Positions 1-5,768 of a DNA stretch of 43,417 bases are shown one piece after another; position 1 is the stretch's first letter, and every line of letters starts with the position of its first letter. The translations under genes were made by a program, and so were the position numbers. The notes under the pieces were generated by a model. That model saw only the letters and a list, made by a program, of their open reading frames with translations. It searched no databases and was not told where the DNA came from. Origin of the DNA: Lentisphaerota bacterium (GTDB lineage Bacteria > Verrucomicrobiota > Lentisphaeria > Victivallales > Victivallaceae); contig SUWD01000023.1 in NCBI GenBank assembly GCA_015061685.1, forward strand, positions 1 through 43,417, given 5' to 3'.

Positions 1-133
1 GTAACGGCTCACCAAGACGATGATGGGTAGCTGGTCTGAGAGGATGGTCAGCCACACTGGGACTGAGACACTGCCCAGACTCCTACGGGAGGCTGCAGTC
101 GAGAATCTTGGGCAATGCGCGAAAGCATGACCC
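1..133 (+). rRNA. 16S rRNA internal fragment, truncated
   Basis: The stretch matches the conserved 16S region around E. coli positions 255-390: GTAACGGCTCACCAAG, then GGTAGCTGGTCTGAGAGGAT, CACTGGGACTGAGACAC and CCTACGGGAGGC are all readable. GCTGCAGTCGAGAATCTTGG is the form found in PVC-group bacteria rather than GCAGCAGTGGGGAAT. After about position 133 (CATGACCCA) the homology stops, where GCGACGCCGCGTG would be expected, and unrelated sequence begins. The fragment therefore has no 3' part here. It could be a genuine rRNA remnant, or a join created at a collapsed rRNA repeat during assembly. The left end is the window edge, so the 5' extent is unknown. Confidence 0.85.
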
Positions 134-190
134 ATGAAAAAGAGGAAAGCCGACTTACAGCTGCAACTGATAAATCGGCCCCAAAAATAA

Positions 191-229
191 CTCGCGTTAC
201 ATGTTCTGTGTATAATATACACACGCGAG
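191..229 (+). promoter_or_regulatory. Promoter -10 inside nested palindrome
   Basis: A TATAAT hexamer (211-216) sits inside the palindrome TGTGTAT-AAT-ATACACA (207-223), itself enclosed by CTCGCG (191-196) and CGCGAG (224-229). No good -35 is visible at the right distance. The downstream ORF at 280 has a Shine-Dalgarno AGGAG at 269-273, so this is probably its promoter. The palindrome over the -10 suggests an operator for a dimeric repressor (inference). Between the 16S fragment and this site there is only a short inverted repeat, GCCGA (149-153) with TCGGC (175-179). Confidence 0.45.
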
Positions 230-279
230 AGCGATTTTTCAAATCAACTTTATTTAAATTTTAAGATTAGGAGTTTGAT

Positions 280-492
280 ATGAAAAATCTTATTCCTGCA
301 TCCCGATTCAACAAGCAGTCGGATCGTTCAATCGCCATTGAGTTGCTGCAAAGCATTCCGGCTGATCTGCTGGGGCTGTTGCAAAACCTTGTAGAACTAA
401 GCAACGATCCTTCTTGTTTTTTTCAGGGAGAAACAAGTTTCTACTTGAATAATTCAGTACATTTTTTCTATTTGCTCAAAAGCTTTCTTTGA
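280..492 (+). pseudogene. ORF start interrupted by repeat element
   Basis: The ATG follows AGGAG with 6-nt spacing. About the first 30 codons (MKNLIPASRFNKQSDRSIAI, continuing ELLQSIPADLL) look like a real soluble N-terminus. At position 370 the sequence enters the inverted-repeat element described separately, and the remaining codons (to 492) translate that repeat. The simplest reading is a gene cut by an insertion, leaving an active promoter and start codon fused to element sequence. I do not recognise the protein. The alternative, a genuine 70-residue protein, is less likely because the second half is a copy of the repeat found at 43177-43417. Confidence 0.4.
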
Positions 493-614
493 GAAATACC
501 CTTTGCCGACGACAACGGAGGAGTTGAGAAGTATTGCCGACTGTGTGAAAGCTGCACCGAGGATTTATCCCGGTGCGTGAGGGTTCGGGAGACACTTCTC
601 CCGATGGTGCCACT
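373..614 (+). repeat. Dispersed ~240-bp repeat, left copy
   Basis: This segment is about 90% identical by eye, same orientation, to 43177-43417 at the right end of the window. It holds two hairpins: GCACCG(554-559)-A-GGAT-TT-ATCC-CGGTGC(571-576) and TCGGGAG(585-591)/CTCCCGA(598-604). In the right copy the second hairpin is CCGGGGG/CCCCCGG, two compensatory pair changes, and the difference in the first hairpin falls at the bulged base. That pattern suggests selection on RNA or single-strand DNA structure. It starts at the terminal inverted repeat of the 370-1057 element. Confidence 0.8.
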
Positions 615-616
615 TT

Positions 617-680
617 ACATTCACAATCCAGGATCTCTCCTGTCGCCATAAAAGGCGGCGGAGAGTCTGATTGTGAATGT
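617..680. other. 64-nt long imperfect hairpin
   Basis: ACATTCACAAT (617-627) pairs with ATTGTGAATGT (670-680), CTCTCC (635-640) with GGAGAG (659-664) and CGCC with GGCG around an AT-rich apical loop near 648-653. The pairing is interrupted by an asymmetric internal loop. No poly-T tract follows, so it is not a standard intrinsic terminator. It could be a structured RNA, a transposition hairpin or a protein-binding site within the element. It is only readable as structure; no function is claimed. Confidence 0.5.
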
Positions 681-833
681 ATGAGTCAAACCACCGCCAC
701 AGACAGCAGACCGCAAAAAACGATCAAGGCTCGACAACGGCTTGCCACGGCGTATTGAAAAGAAGCCGGGAGAGCTGCGACTTCCCGTTTTTCTTTGCTT
801 ACTTGTTTGAGGTACTTGCTGCAAATCCTCAGT

Positions 834-960
834 GATCTTAAAACTCCTCTGCTTCGATCTGCAAAAGGGGCGTTTTCGACAGTTACCCCTTGGGTAGCTG
901 TCTCAAATTACCTTTCACAGCTCATCGCAGATGATCTTTTAATCTTCCCTGAATGATTTT
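834..960. repeat. Diverged relative of the 16466-16622 repeat
   Basis: AAAACTCCTC, then CGATCTnnAAAnnGGnGCGTTTTCG and a GATnTTTnAATC block occur in the same order and roughly the same spacing here and in the intergenic region after cmk (16472 onward). Similarity is low, around 60% by eye, so homology is plausible rather than certain. No coding potential is seen. Confidence 0.3.
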
Positions 961-1217
961 TGCAACTACCTCTCTTTTTCCGCAAAAAGAAAGTGGACGC
1001 AGGGGCGCAGGGGACGGCGTAAGTCCCCTGCAAAAAGAGGTTTTGCAACAGCCCCAGTTTTTGCTATTAACCAAGTCATATTGACATAATTGGTGACGAT
1101 ATGGGCGATGCCGGTGTGCTCTCTAAAATATAGGAAGGCAAACGATGTTATTAAAGAAATATATTTCAAACTAGAAACTCTTTTCTTTTTTTAGCCATAA
1201 CATTACTTAAGCTCAAA

Positions 1218-1345
1218 TTACGGCAAAATTACGGTGCGATGTTATAAATAAGGATATTTTTGTGGAATAAAACGCATAGAGCCGTAAGGTTACAACTCAT
1301 ACTGCATTTGAGTTCTGCCGTAATCGTGCCGTAAAAATGCCGTAA
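1218..1345. repeat. GCCGTAA motifs at 11-bp phase
   Basis: GCCGTAA occurs at 1281-1287, 1317-1323, 1328-1334 and 1339-1345; the last three are exactly 11 bp apart. On the opposite strand TTACGGC (1218-1224) and TTACGGT (1229-1235) are also 11 bp apart. The unit is about TGCCGTAANNN. An 11-bp period is not coding (not a multiple of three) but places sites on one face of the helix, as in arm-type integrase sites or cooperative regulator sites. The flanking 1058-1438 sequence is AT-rich and holds no gene I can support. Confidence 0.6.
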
Positions 1346-1399
1346 TTCCTACTGCGATGGGCTGGTTTTTGCAGTATTTTACAATATATAACAAAAAAT

Positions 1400-1424
1400 C
1401 TGCAAAAGTTATAAACTCTTGCAG
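1400..1424. other. Short hairpin before tRNA repeats
   Basis: CTGCAAAAGTT (1400-1410) pairs with AACTCTTGCAG (1414-1424) with one A-C mismatch and a 3-nt loop. No T-tract follows on the plus strand. It lies between the GCCGTAA motifs and the tRNA-Arg tandem repeats, on the distal side of the tRNA transcription unit. Function unknown. Confidence 0.35.
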
Positions 1425-1438
1425 ATCAATGTTTAATT

Positions 1439-1522
1439 TGGTACACCCGGCGGGATTCGACGAGGCGAAGCCAAGTGCCGGAACGAAGTGACGGCAACCC
1501 ACCCAAAAAATCCCTTGGGTGC
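1439..1522 (-). pseudogene. Degenerate tRNA-Arg copy, distal
   Basis: On the minus strand this 84-nt block starts GCACCC (1522-1517) and ends with the same TCGAATCCCGCCGGGTGTACCA-type 3' half (1460-1439) as the functional tRNA-Arg. GCACCC can pair with GGGTGT, so the acceptor stem is preserved. The D-arm, anticodon arm and the 5' strand of the T-stem are replaced by unrelated GC-rich sequence with no cloverleaf. It cannot be a working tRNA, but its acceptor end and CCA could still be seen by tRNA-processing enzymes (inference). Confidence 0.6.
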
Positions 1523-1550
1523 GAAACAACCGAAATATGTAAAAAGAAAA

Positions 1551-1584
1551 AAGCGGCGTACAAGTTGACTTGCATAAGCCGCTT
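1551..1584 (-). terminator. Intrinsic terminator in distal repeat unit
   Basis: On the minus strand, AAGCGGC (1584-1578) pairs with GCCGCTT (1557-1551), with an inner CAAGT/ACTTG stem, followed by a T-rich run (plus-strand A-run 1540-1552). It is the counterpart of the terminator in the tRNA-proximal unit; the unit A outer stem is fully complementary. Confidence 0.6.
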
Positions 1585-1615
1585 TGGGATTTTTTTACAG
1601 GGATTTTTTGAAAGA

Positions 1616-1699
1616 TGGTACACCCGGCGGGATTCGACAAGGCGAAGCCGAGTGCCGAAACGAAGTGACGGCAACCCACCCAAAAAATCCCTTGGGTGC
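1616..1699 (-). pseudogene. Degenerate tRNA-Arg copy, proximal
   Basis: Same organisation as the distal copy: GCACCC at 1699-1694 and the 22-nt tRNA 3' half at 1637-1616, total 84 nt, acceptor pairing kept, interior not foldable as a tRNA. The two degenerate copies resemble each other in the interior more than either resembles the functional tRNA. A degenerate unit was therefore duplicated, rather than each copy decaying on its own. Confidence 0.6.
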
Positions 1700-1728
1700 G
1701 AAGCAACCGAAATATGTAAAAAAGAAAA

Positions 1729-1762
1729 AAGCAGCGAGCAAGTTTACTTGCATAAGCCGCTT
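1729..1762 (-). terminator. Intrinsic terminator of tRNA-Arg
   Basis: Minus-strand hairpin: AAGCGGC (1762-1756) with GCAGCTT-type partner (1735-1729, one G-T pair), plus the inner perfect stem GCAAGT-AA-ACTTGC (1751-1738). It is followed by a T-rich tract, seen as the plus-strand A-run at 1719-1730. It lies about 30 nt beyond the tRNA CCA end, as expected for a tRNA terminator. Confidence 0.75.
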
Positions 1763-1792
1763 TTGGATTTTTTACAGGGATTTTTTGAAAGA

Positions 1793-1869
1793 TGGTACAC
1801 CCGGCGGGATTCGAACCCACGACCTTCTACTCCGGAGGCAGACGCTCTATCCAGCTGAGCTACGGGTGC
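1793..1869 (-). tRNA. tRNA-Arg(CCG)
   Basis: A complete 77-nt cloverleaf can be folded on the minus strand. The acceptor GCACCCG (1869-1863) pairs with CGGGTGT, with discriminator A and genomically encoded CCA (1795-1793). The D-stem is GCTC/GAGC, and the anticodon stem TCTGC/GTAGA holds the loop CTCCGGA, giving anticodon CCG (reads CGG, arginine). The T-loop is TTCGAAT with stem GTGGG/CCCGC (one G-T pair). A canonical promoter (TTGACA, 17 bp, TATAAA) lies just upstream and an intrinsic terminator just downstream, so it is probably a single-gene unit. Its 3' end is copied in two tandem repeats. Confidence 0.96.
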
Positions 1870-1883
1870 CCATATAATTATGT

Positions 1884-1912
1884 TTTATAATATAACTCCG
1901 AAAGAGTGTCAA
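1884..1912 (-). promoter_or_regulatory. tRNA-Arg promoter
   Basis: On the minus strand TTGACA (1912-1907), a 17-bp spacer and TATAAA (1889-1884) form a near-consensus housekeeping promoter, placing the transcript start a few bases before the tRNA 5' end at 1869. Confidence 0.75.
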
Positions 1913-1956
1913 GGCAAGCGGATGTGTGAAAAAAACAGAAAAATTTTCTCCGTGAC

Positions 1957-2703
1957 TTGCAAAAGGCAGGTTTTGAATATTTTGATTATCTTCCGGATGA
2001 TTTGTCAACCGCTTCAGCTGACCGGGAAATATTTGATTCGCTGGGGGTAAAAGTCATCCAGAGTCATTGTCCTTTTGGGCGTTATGAAAAAGACGGATTG
2101 GCTAAATTCCGTCAGATCGCACCGGAAGCGGTCAAAAGTGCCGCCATTCTCGGAGCAGAATTTTTCGTTATCCACGCCGATGAATACCGTATCGATCCGG
2201 ATATGCCTTTTGACCATGTCGTTAAATGCAGCCGGGAATATCTTGCTCCGGTGATCGACTTGTGCGGTGAATACGGCATGAAACCGGCGATAGAAAATCT
2301 CTTTGAAGAAAAAGACCGCAATGCCCGTACCCGCTTTTGTTCGCAAGTAGAGGATGTTATTGCCGTAATTGAGAGTTTTCCGGGAACCGGTATCGGCTGT
2401 TGTTGGGATTCCGGGCATCACAATGTATCTTTCGGCAAAGAGCTTTTTCTGGAAAAGCTTGAAATGCTTGCCCCTTACATCATTTGTACTCATTTGCACG
2501 ATAATTTCCAAACTCGCGATACGCATAACCCGGCATTTGCCGGTTCTGTTCCGTGGGAAGATGTCATGGCGGTTTTGAAAAAACATCAATATAATGGTCC
2601 GTTGAATTGGGAATTTGCTCACGGAATATTTCCGGATGAGGTATATGAAGCCTATTTGCATTTGATCAAGGTTTCCGGGAATTATCTGTCAACATTGTTG
2701 TAA
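1957..2703 (+). CDS. Sugar phosphate isomerase/epimerase, 5'-truncated
   Basis: The 248-residue frame is a TIM-barrel sugar phosphate isomerase/epimerase (AP-endonuclease-2 / xylose-isomerase-like family). The expected metal ligands are present: E113 in PAIENLF, D151 and H154 in CWDSGHH, H181 in THLHDN and E219 in NWEF. These enzymes interconvert keto and aldo sugars or epimerise ketoses in the cytoplasm. The start is doubtful. The frame is open only from 1930, has no ATG and no ribosome-binding site, and lacks the first barrel strand, so TTG at 1957 is just a formal start. The break falls immediately behind the tRNA-Arg promoter (-35 ends at 1912), suggesting 5' loss at a tRNA-linked rearrangement. 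Family length is usually about 270-290 residues. It may be a pseudogene. Confidence 0.75.
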   Translation: MQKAGFEYFDYLPDDLSTASADREIFDSLGVKVIQSHCPFGRYEKDGLAKFRQIAPEAVKSAAILGAEFFVIHADEYRIDPDMPFDHVVKCSREYLAPVIDLCGEYGMKPAIENLFEEKDRNARTRFCSQVEDVIAVIESFPGTGIGCCWDSGHHNVSFGKELFLEKLEMLAPYIICTHLHDNFQTRDTHNPAFAGSVPWEDVMAVLKKHQYNGPLNWEFAHGIFPDEVYEAYLHLIKVSGNYLSTLL

Positions 2704-2873
2704 CTTTTTTGGGGAGTAATAGTTAATGCGTCATCGCAAAATCAAATATTAAAATGATTTACAAAATGCCAAAGTGTGGGAGGACTATTGGTAAATTAAA
2801 ATGAATTGTGCAGGCAATGTTGTCATCAACATTAGTAATTATAAATGTTTTTTACAAAATTAGGACAATAACA

Positions 2874-4202
2874 ATGAATAAATTGATTGCTGCAATTTTC
2901 AGTATCGTAATTTTTGCCGTTGCGGCTTTTGCCGGAGGAAAAGAGGTGCCGCCCGTCCGTACAAATTACTATGAGGTCAATTTTGATCCGGCAAAAATCG
3001 CACCTTATACTCTGGAAGACCCGTTGACCTTTCTTGACGGCAGCAAAGTTACTACCCCGGAGCAGTGGAAAATTCGCCGTCAGGAGATCCTGGATATTTT
3101 TGCCAGAGAGATGTACGGGCAGCAACCGCCGCTTCCGGAAACGGTGATCATTGAAACGATTGAAGAAAATCAGCTTACGCTTGGCGGATTTGGTATGCGT
3201 TCGCAATATAAGATGTATTTCAGAGCTGACAAGAGCGGGCCGGTTATCTACTGGCTGGTCATTGCACCGCAATATGTGAAAAAGCCTGCTCCAGTGATCA
3301 TGTTTCTCAACTACGGCGGCAATCAGACTTTACTCAATGATTCGCAGGTGCTAATCCCTGAAACTCCTGAAAATTGGTTGAGACCTTACCGGATTACCGC
3401 CAGCAGAGGTGCGTTGCTTGCTCCGGAACACTATTACCATTTCCCCATCCAGACGATCCTCAGTGCCGGTTATGCTGTAGTCAGTGCCTGTTACAAGAAT
3501 GTTTCTCCGGATCCGGATATAGAGGAGAAAAATCCTGATTTTCAGCAGCATAATTTTGCCTGCAGCGGAGTTTTTGAATTGTGGGGCAAAAGAGATGAGA
3601 GCCGTACTGATAATATAACTGCTCTCGGTGCATGGGCGTGGGTACTGTCAAGGGGGGTTGATCTGGTAGAGAAACTTCCGTATCTTGATGCCGGTAAAGT
3701 CGCTGTTACCGGATGCTCCAGGTTGGGTAAAGCTGCATTGCTGGCGGCGGCACGCGATGAGCGTTTCGCCGTATGCGTACCGATCCAGAGCGGTGGCGGT
3801 GGAGCTACGCTGGCGAAGCGGGATTTTGGAGAAAATATTGCAACTCAAATGCAGATGTTCACCCACTGGTATTGCAAAGCATATAAGAAATATGAACGCA
3901 ATCCGGCAAAATTGCTGACTTTTGATCAGCATTTGCTTGTTGCAGCGATTGCTCCCCGGCGGTTGCTGATCGGTGGATTTGATCGAGCGTGGTTTGATAC
4001 AGAGGGGGAATTTCTCGCCTGCAAAGCAGCAAGTCCGGTTTGGGAATTTCTGGGCAAACCCGGTTTGCCGACAACCGTTTATCCTGATTCATACGAAATC
4101 GGTGCCATCGGTAAATATCTCGGTTATTACCGTCGTACCGGAGGGCATGGTCTGGCGGGGTTTGACTGGTGGCAGCTTTTGCACTTTGCTGCAGAAGAAT
4201 GA
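2874..4202 (+). CDS. CE15-like glucuronoyl esterase, secreted
   Basis: This 442-residue protein has a clear signal peptide (MNKLIAAIFSIVIFAVAAFA). The CE15 hallmark VTGCSRLGK places the nucleophile at Ser282; QSGGGGA follows, and GGHGL near the C-terminus gives His425. CE15 enzymes cleave ester bonds between glucuronic acid of xylan and lignin alcohols, or related uronate methyl esters, outside the cytoplasm. ATG 2874 was chosen over 2808 because it starts the signal peptide and has AGGA about 8 nt upstream. A pseudopilin gene follows after 65 nt without a terminator, so it may lead that operon. The alternative is a general alpha/beta-hydrolase acetyl-xylan esterase, but the GCSRxGK motif favours CE15. 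Confidence 0.85.
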   Translation: MNKLIAAIFSIVIFAVAAFAGGKEVPPVRTNYYEVNFDPAKIAPYTLEDPLTFLDGSKVTTPEQWKIRRQEILDIFAREMYGQQPPLPETVIIETIEENQLTLGGFGMRSQYKMYFRADKSGPVIYWLVIAPQYVKKPAPVIMFLNYGGNQTLLNDSQVLIPETPENWLRPYRITASRGALLAPEHYYHFPIQTILSAGYAVVSACYKNVSPDPDIEEKNPDFQQHNFACSGVFELWGKRDESRTDNITALGAWAWVLSRGVDLVEKLPYLDAGKVAVTGCSRLGKAALLAAARDERFAVCVPIQSGGGGATLAKRDFGENIATQMQMFTHWYCKAYKKYERNPAKLLTFDQHLLVAAIAPRRLLIGGFDRAWFDTEGEFLACKAASPVWEFLGKPGLPTTVYPDSYEIGAIGKYLGYYRRTGGHGLAGFDWWQLLHFAAEE

Positions 4203-4267
4203 ATTGAATAATATATTTTAATGCGTTGGTATGATCCAGCGTAAAAATAAAAAAAAGGAAAAGGGTT

Positions 4268-4969
4268 ATGAGACAAGCAATTCTGAAACGGGGGATAGAA
4301 AAAAAGTTCACTTTGATCGAACTTCTGGTGGTAATCGCAATTATAGCCATTTTAGCAGCGATCCTGCTTCCGGCATTGAATTCTGCAAGGGAACGGGGCA
4401 GGACGATCGACTGCATAAGTATGTATAAGCAGCTGTATCATGCTTTGAATGGATACAGCAACGATAATGATGAGCATATCATCAAACATCAGTTGGTTGC
4501 CAGTCCTGCCGGCTACATTGATTACTGGGGCGGTTACCTCGGTTATCTGGGGTATGTTGCTCCGCAGGGTACGAATGATGCGACAAATTTTAATAATGTT
4601 GCAAAAAGTTATTTTGTTTGCAGCACTGCCGACGGCTTGAAATCAGCCGGCCGTTATTCCGGATACCGCGTGTCATACGGTAAGGCGATCAATAAATGTA
4701 TTGCTCCTGACTACAATAAACAGAATAAAAAAATATTTATCAATCACAGCAGAAAGATCAATCACAGCAAACTGCCGTATGTAGGAGAAGCCAAATATTG
4801 GTACACCAATGATGATGCGAACGACGGTCGTAAATTTTGGACATTTATTCACAATAATATGGCAAATTATCTTTTTCTGGACGGGCATGCTGCTCAAGTC
4901 AGCAAGGAAAGAGCCAACGCTTCGGGTACCAACGACTGGTATTATGGTACCGGTAAAGGTTTGGAATGA
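4268..4969 (+). CDS. Pseudopilin-like protein with H-X9-DG motif
   Basis: The 233-residue protein starts with a short basic leader, then [18 protein letters not shown] and a [13 protein letters not shown] helix: the type IV pilin / type II secretion pseudopilin N-terminus. The C-terminal part has the H-X9-DG motif (H195, D205-G206) typical of the large prepilin-like families of Lentisphaerae and Planctomycetes. The residue before Phe is Lys, not the Gly that prepilin peptidase normally needs. A strong AAGGAAAAGGG ribosome-binding site precedes ATG 4268. It lies between a CE15 esterase gene and two secreted-protein genes, probably co-transcribed. It likely acts in the envelope in export or display of the neighbours' products (inference). 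Confidence 0.9.
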   Translation: MRQAILKRGIEKKFTLIELLVVIAIIAILAAILLPALNSARERGRTIDCISMYKQLYHALNGYSNDNDEHIIKHQLVASPAGYIDYWGGYLGYLGYVAPQGTNDATNFNNVAKSYFVCSTADGLKSAGRYSGYRVSYGKAINKCIAPDYNKQNKKIFINHSRKINHSKLPYVGEAKYWYTNDDANDGRKFWTFIHNNMANYLFLDGHAAQVSKERANASGTNDWYYGTGKGLE

Positions 4970-4996
4970 TTTGTAAAACATATAAATGAAAGGGAT

Positions 4997-5767
4997 ATGA
5001 GTGTGAAAAAAATAATTTTATCCTTCCTGTTGAGTTTAGCGGTGCTGAGCGTGTATGCCGCTCCGAAAAAACTTTTTTTCGATAACTTCAAACTGCCTTT
5101 GAAACGGACACACTGGTTGAGATTGCAACCGGAAGATCAGGCGTGGCAGAAGGAATTCAAAGTTGAATCATCCGGAGTCCGTTTTCTGGTGCGGGTTACC
5201 GGTAATATTGCGGATATAACTGACTTCAAAGTTCTCAACGGCAACGGCAAAATAATCATGCAGACCAACGAACTTAAAAAATTTGACTGGGTGAATTTTT
5301 ACGGACCATTCCCCTATACGGTCAAAATTGCCGGTAAACCTCATGCCAAACCGATCTCCATCGCTTTGGATTCTCACGACAATGAAGATCCGGCACTTCC
5401 GGCATGGAAATCGGTGCAGATGCTTTCGTGGTCTTTGAGCAATTGCATGGCGGCGGCATTACCGGAAAGCGGCATGGAATTGACCGCTTCCGGCGAAAAG
5501 TCCGGTTTTTTGCGGGGATATGTTTATGACCGTTCTGCCAAAAAGAAATATCGTGCTACGCTTACGGTGTTTTCCGGAACAGCTCAAAAGGTTGTATTTT
5601 CCGCCAGTTGGCAGGGAAACAAAAAGCTCCGGGAATTTGATCTTCTTCCCGGGGAGGAAACAACTTTGGAAGTGGAGTTTCAGCCTTCAGCTCCGACGGT
5701 CTCTTTTCAATTGCTTTTCAACGGCAAAATTCAGGTGAAAAAATTCTATTTGTGGGAGGTGAAGTAA
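4997..5767 (+). CDS. Secreted beta-rich protein of unknown function
   Basis: The 256-residue product has a signal peptide (KKIILSFLLSLAVLSVYA, cleavage after YAA likely) and a body rich in alternating hydrophobic strands, ending KKFYLWEVK. No catalytic motif is evident, and I do not recognise the family. Predicted beta-sandwich, possibly carbohydrate-binding (inference). The gene begins 27 nt after the pseudopilin stop with AAAGGG as ribosome-binding site and ends 1 nt before the next ATG, so it is translationally coupled to the GH123/DUF4091-like enzyme. The two probably act together on a glycan. Confidence 0.8.
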   Translation: MSVKKIILSFLLSLAVLSVYAAPKKLFFDNFKLPLKRTHWLRLQPEDQAWQKEFKVESSGVRFLVRVTGNIADITDFKVLNGNGKIIMQTNELKKFDWVNFYGPFPYTVKIAGKPHAKPISIALDSHDNEDPALPAWKSVQMLSWSLSNCMAAALPESGMELTASGEKSGFLRGYVYDRSAKKKYRATLTVFSGTAQKVVFSASWQGNKKLREFDLLPGEETTLEVEFQPSAPTVSFQLLFNGKIQVKKFYLWEVK

Positions 5768-5768
5768 G

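Larger units (their letters stand above)
370..1057. mobile_element. 688-bp element with 20-bp inverted ends
   Basis: CTGGGGCTGTTGCAAAACCT at 370-389 and its exact reverse complement at 1038-1057 form a 20-bp perfect inverted repeat. The GTTGCAAA core resembles ends of some IS families (for example IS6-type ends), but no transposase is encoded between the arms. Inside lie a roughly 240-bp dispersed repeat (373-614), a long hairpin (617-680) and a segment with weak similarity to the 16466-16622 repeat. On the minus strand a 36-codon frame ending at a TGA near 461 is conserved between the two repeat copies, three of five codon differences being silent, so it may be a transposase C-terminal remnant. 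No clear target-site duplication is seen. Best described as a non-autonomous or internally deleted element. Confidence 0.45.
1439..1792 (-). repeat. Two 177-bp tandem repeats after tRNA-Arg
   Basis: Units 1439-1615 and 1616-1792 are nearly identical and exactly 177 bp long; the next period begins at 1793 with the real tRNA-Arg 3' end. Read on the minus strand, each unit has a 93-nt spacer with an intrinsic-terminator hairpin, then an 84-nt degenerate tRNA copy ending in CCA. The shared 22-nt block is the tRNA 3' half from T-loop to CCA. The layout strongly resembles the E. coli tyrT distal repeats, which have a roughly 178-bp period and begin with the last 19 bp of the tRNA; the resemblance is by architecture, not sequence. 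Confidence 0.85.

Noticed and set aside
540..620. Group II intron domain V-like sequence (GAAAGC with GCACCG...CGGTGC hairpin)
   Set aside because: No GAGC/catalytic triad helix of correct size, no intron 5' end and no reverse transcriptase nearby.
1439..1869. Possible CRISPR array
   Set aside because: Only three periods of 177 bp whose shared part is tRNA sequence; spacers are also repeated, so it is not CRISPR.
1290..1877. Several ORFs of 85-176 codons with repeated peptide stretches across the tRNA repeats
   Set aside because: They are translations of the tRNA-derived 177-bp repeats and of the tRNA itself; the periodicity comes from DNA repeats, and no start signals or protein family support them.
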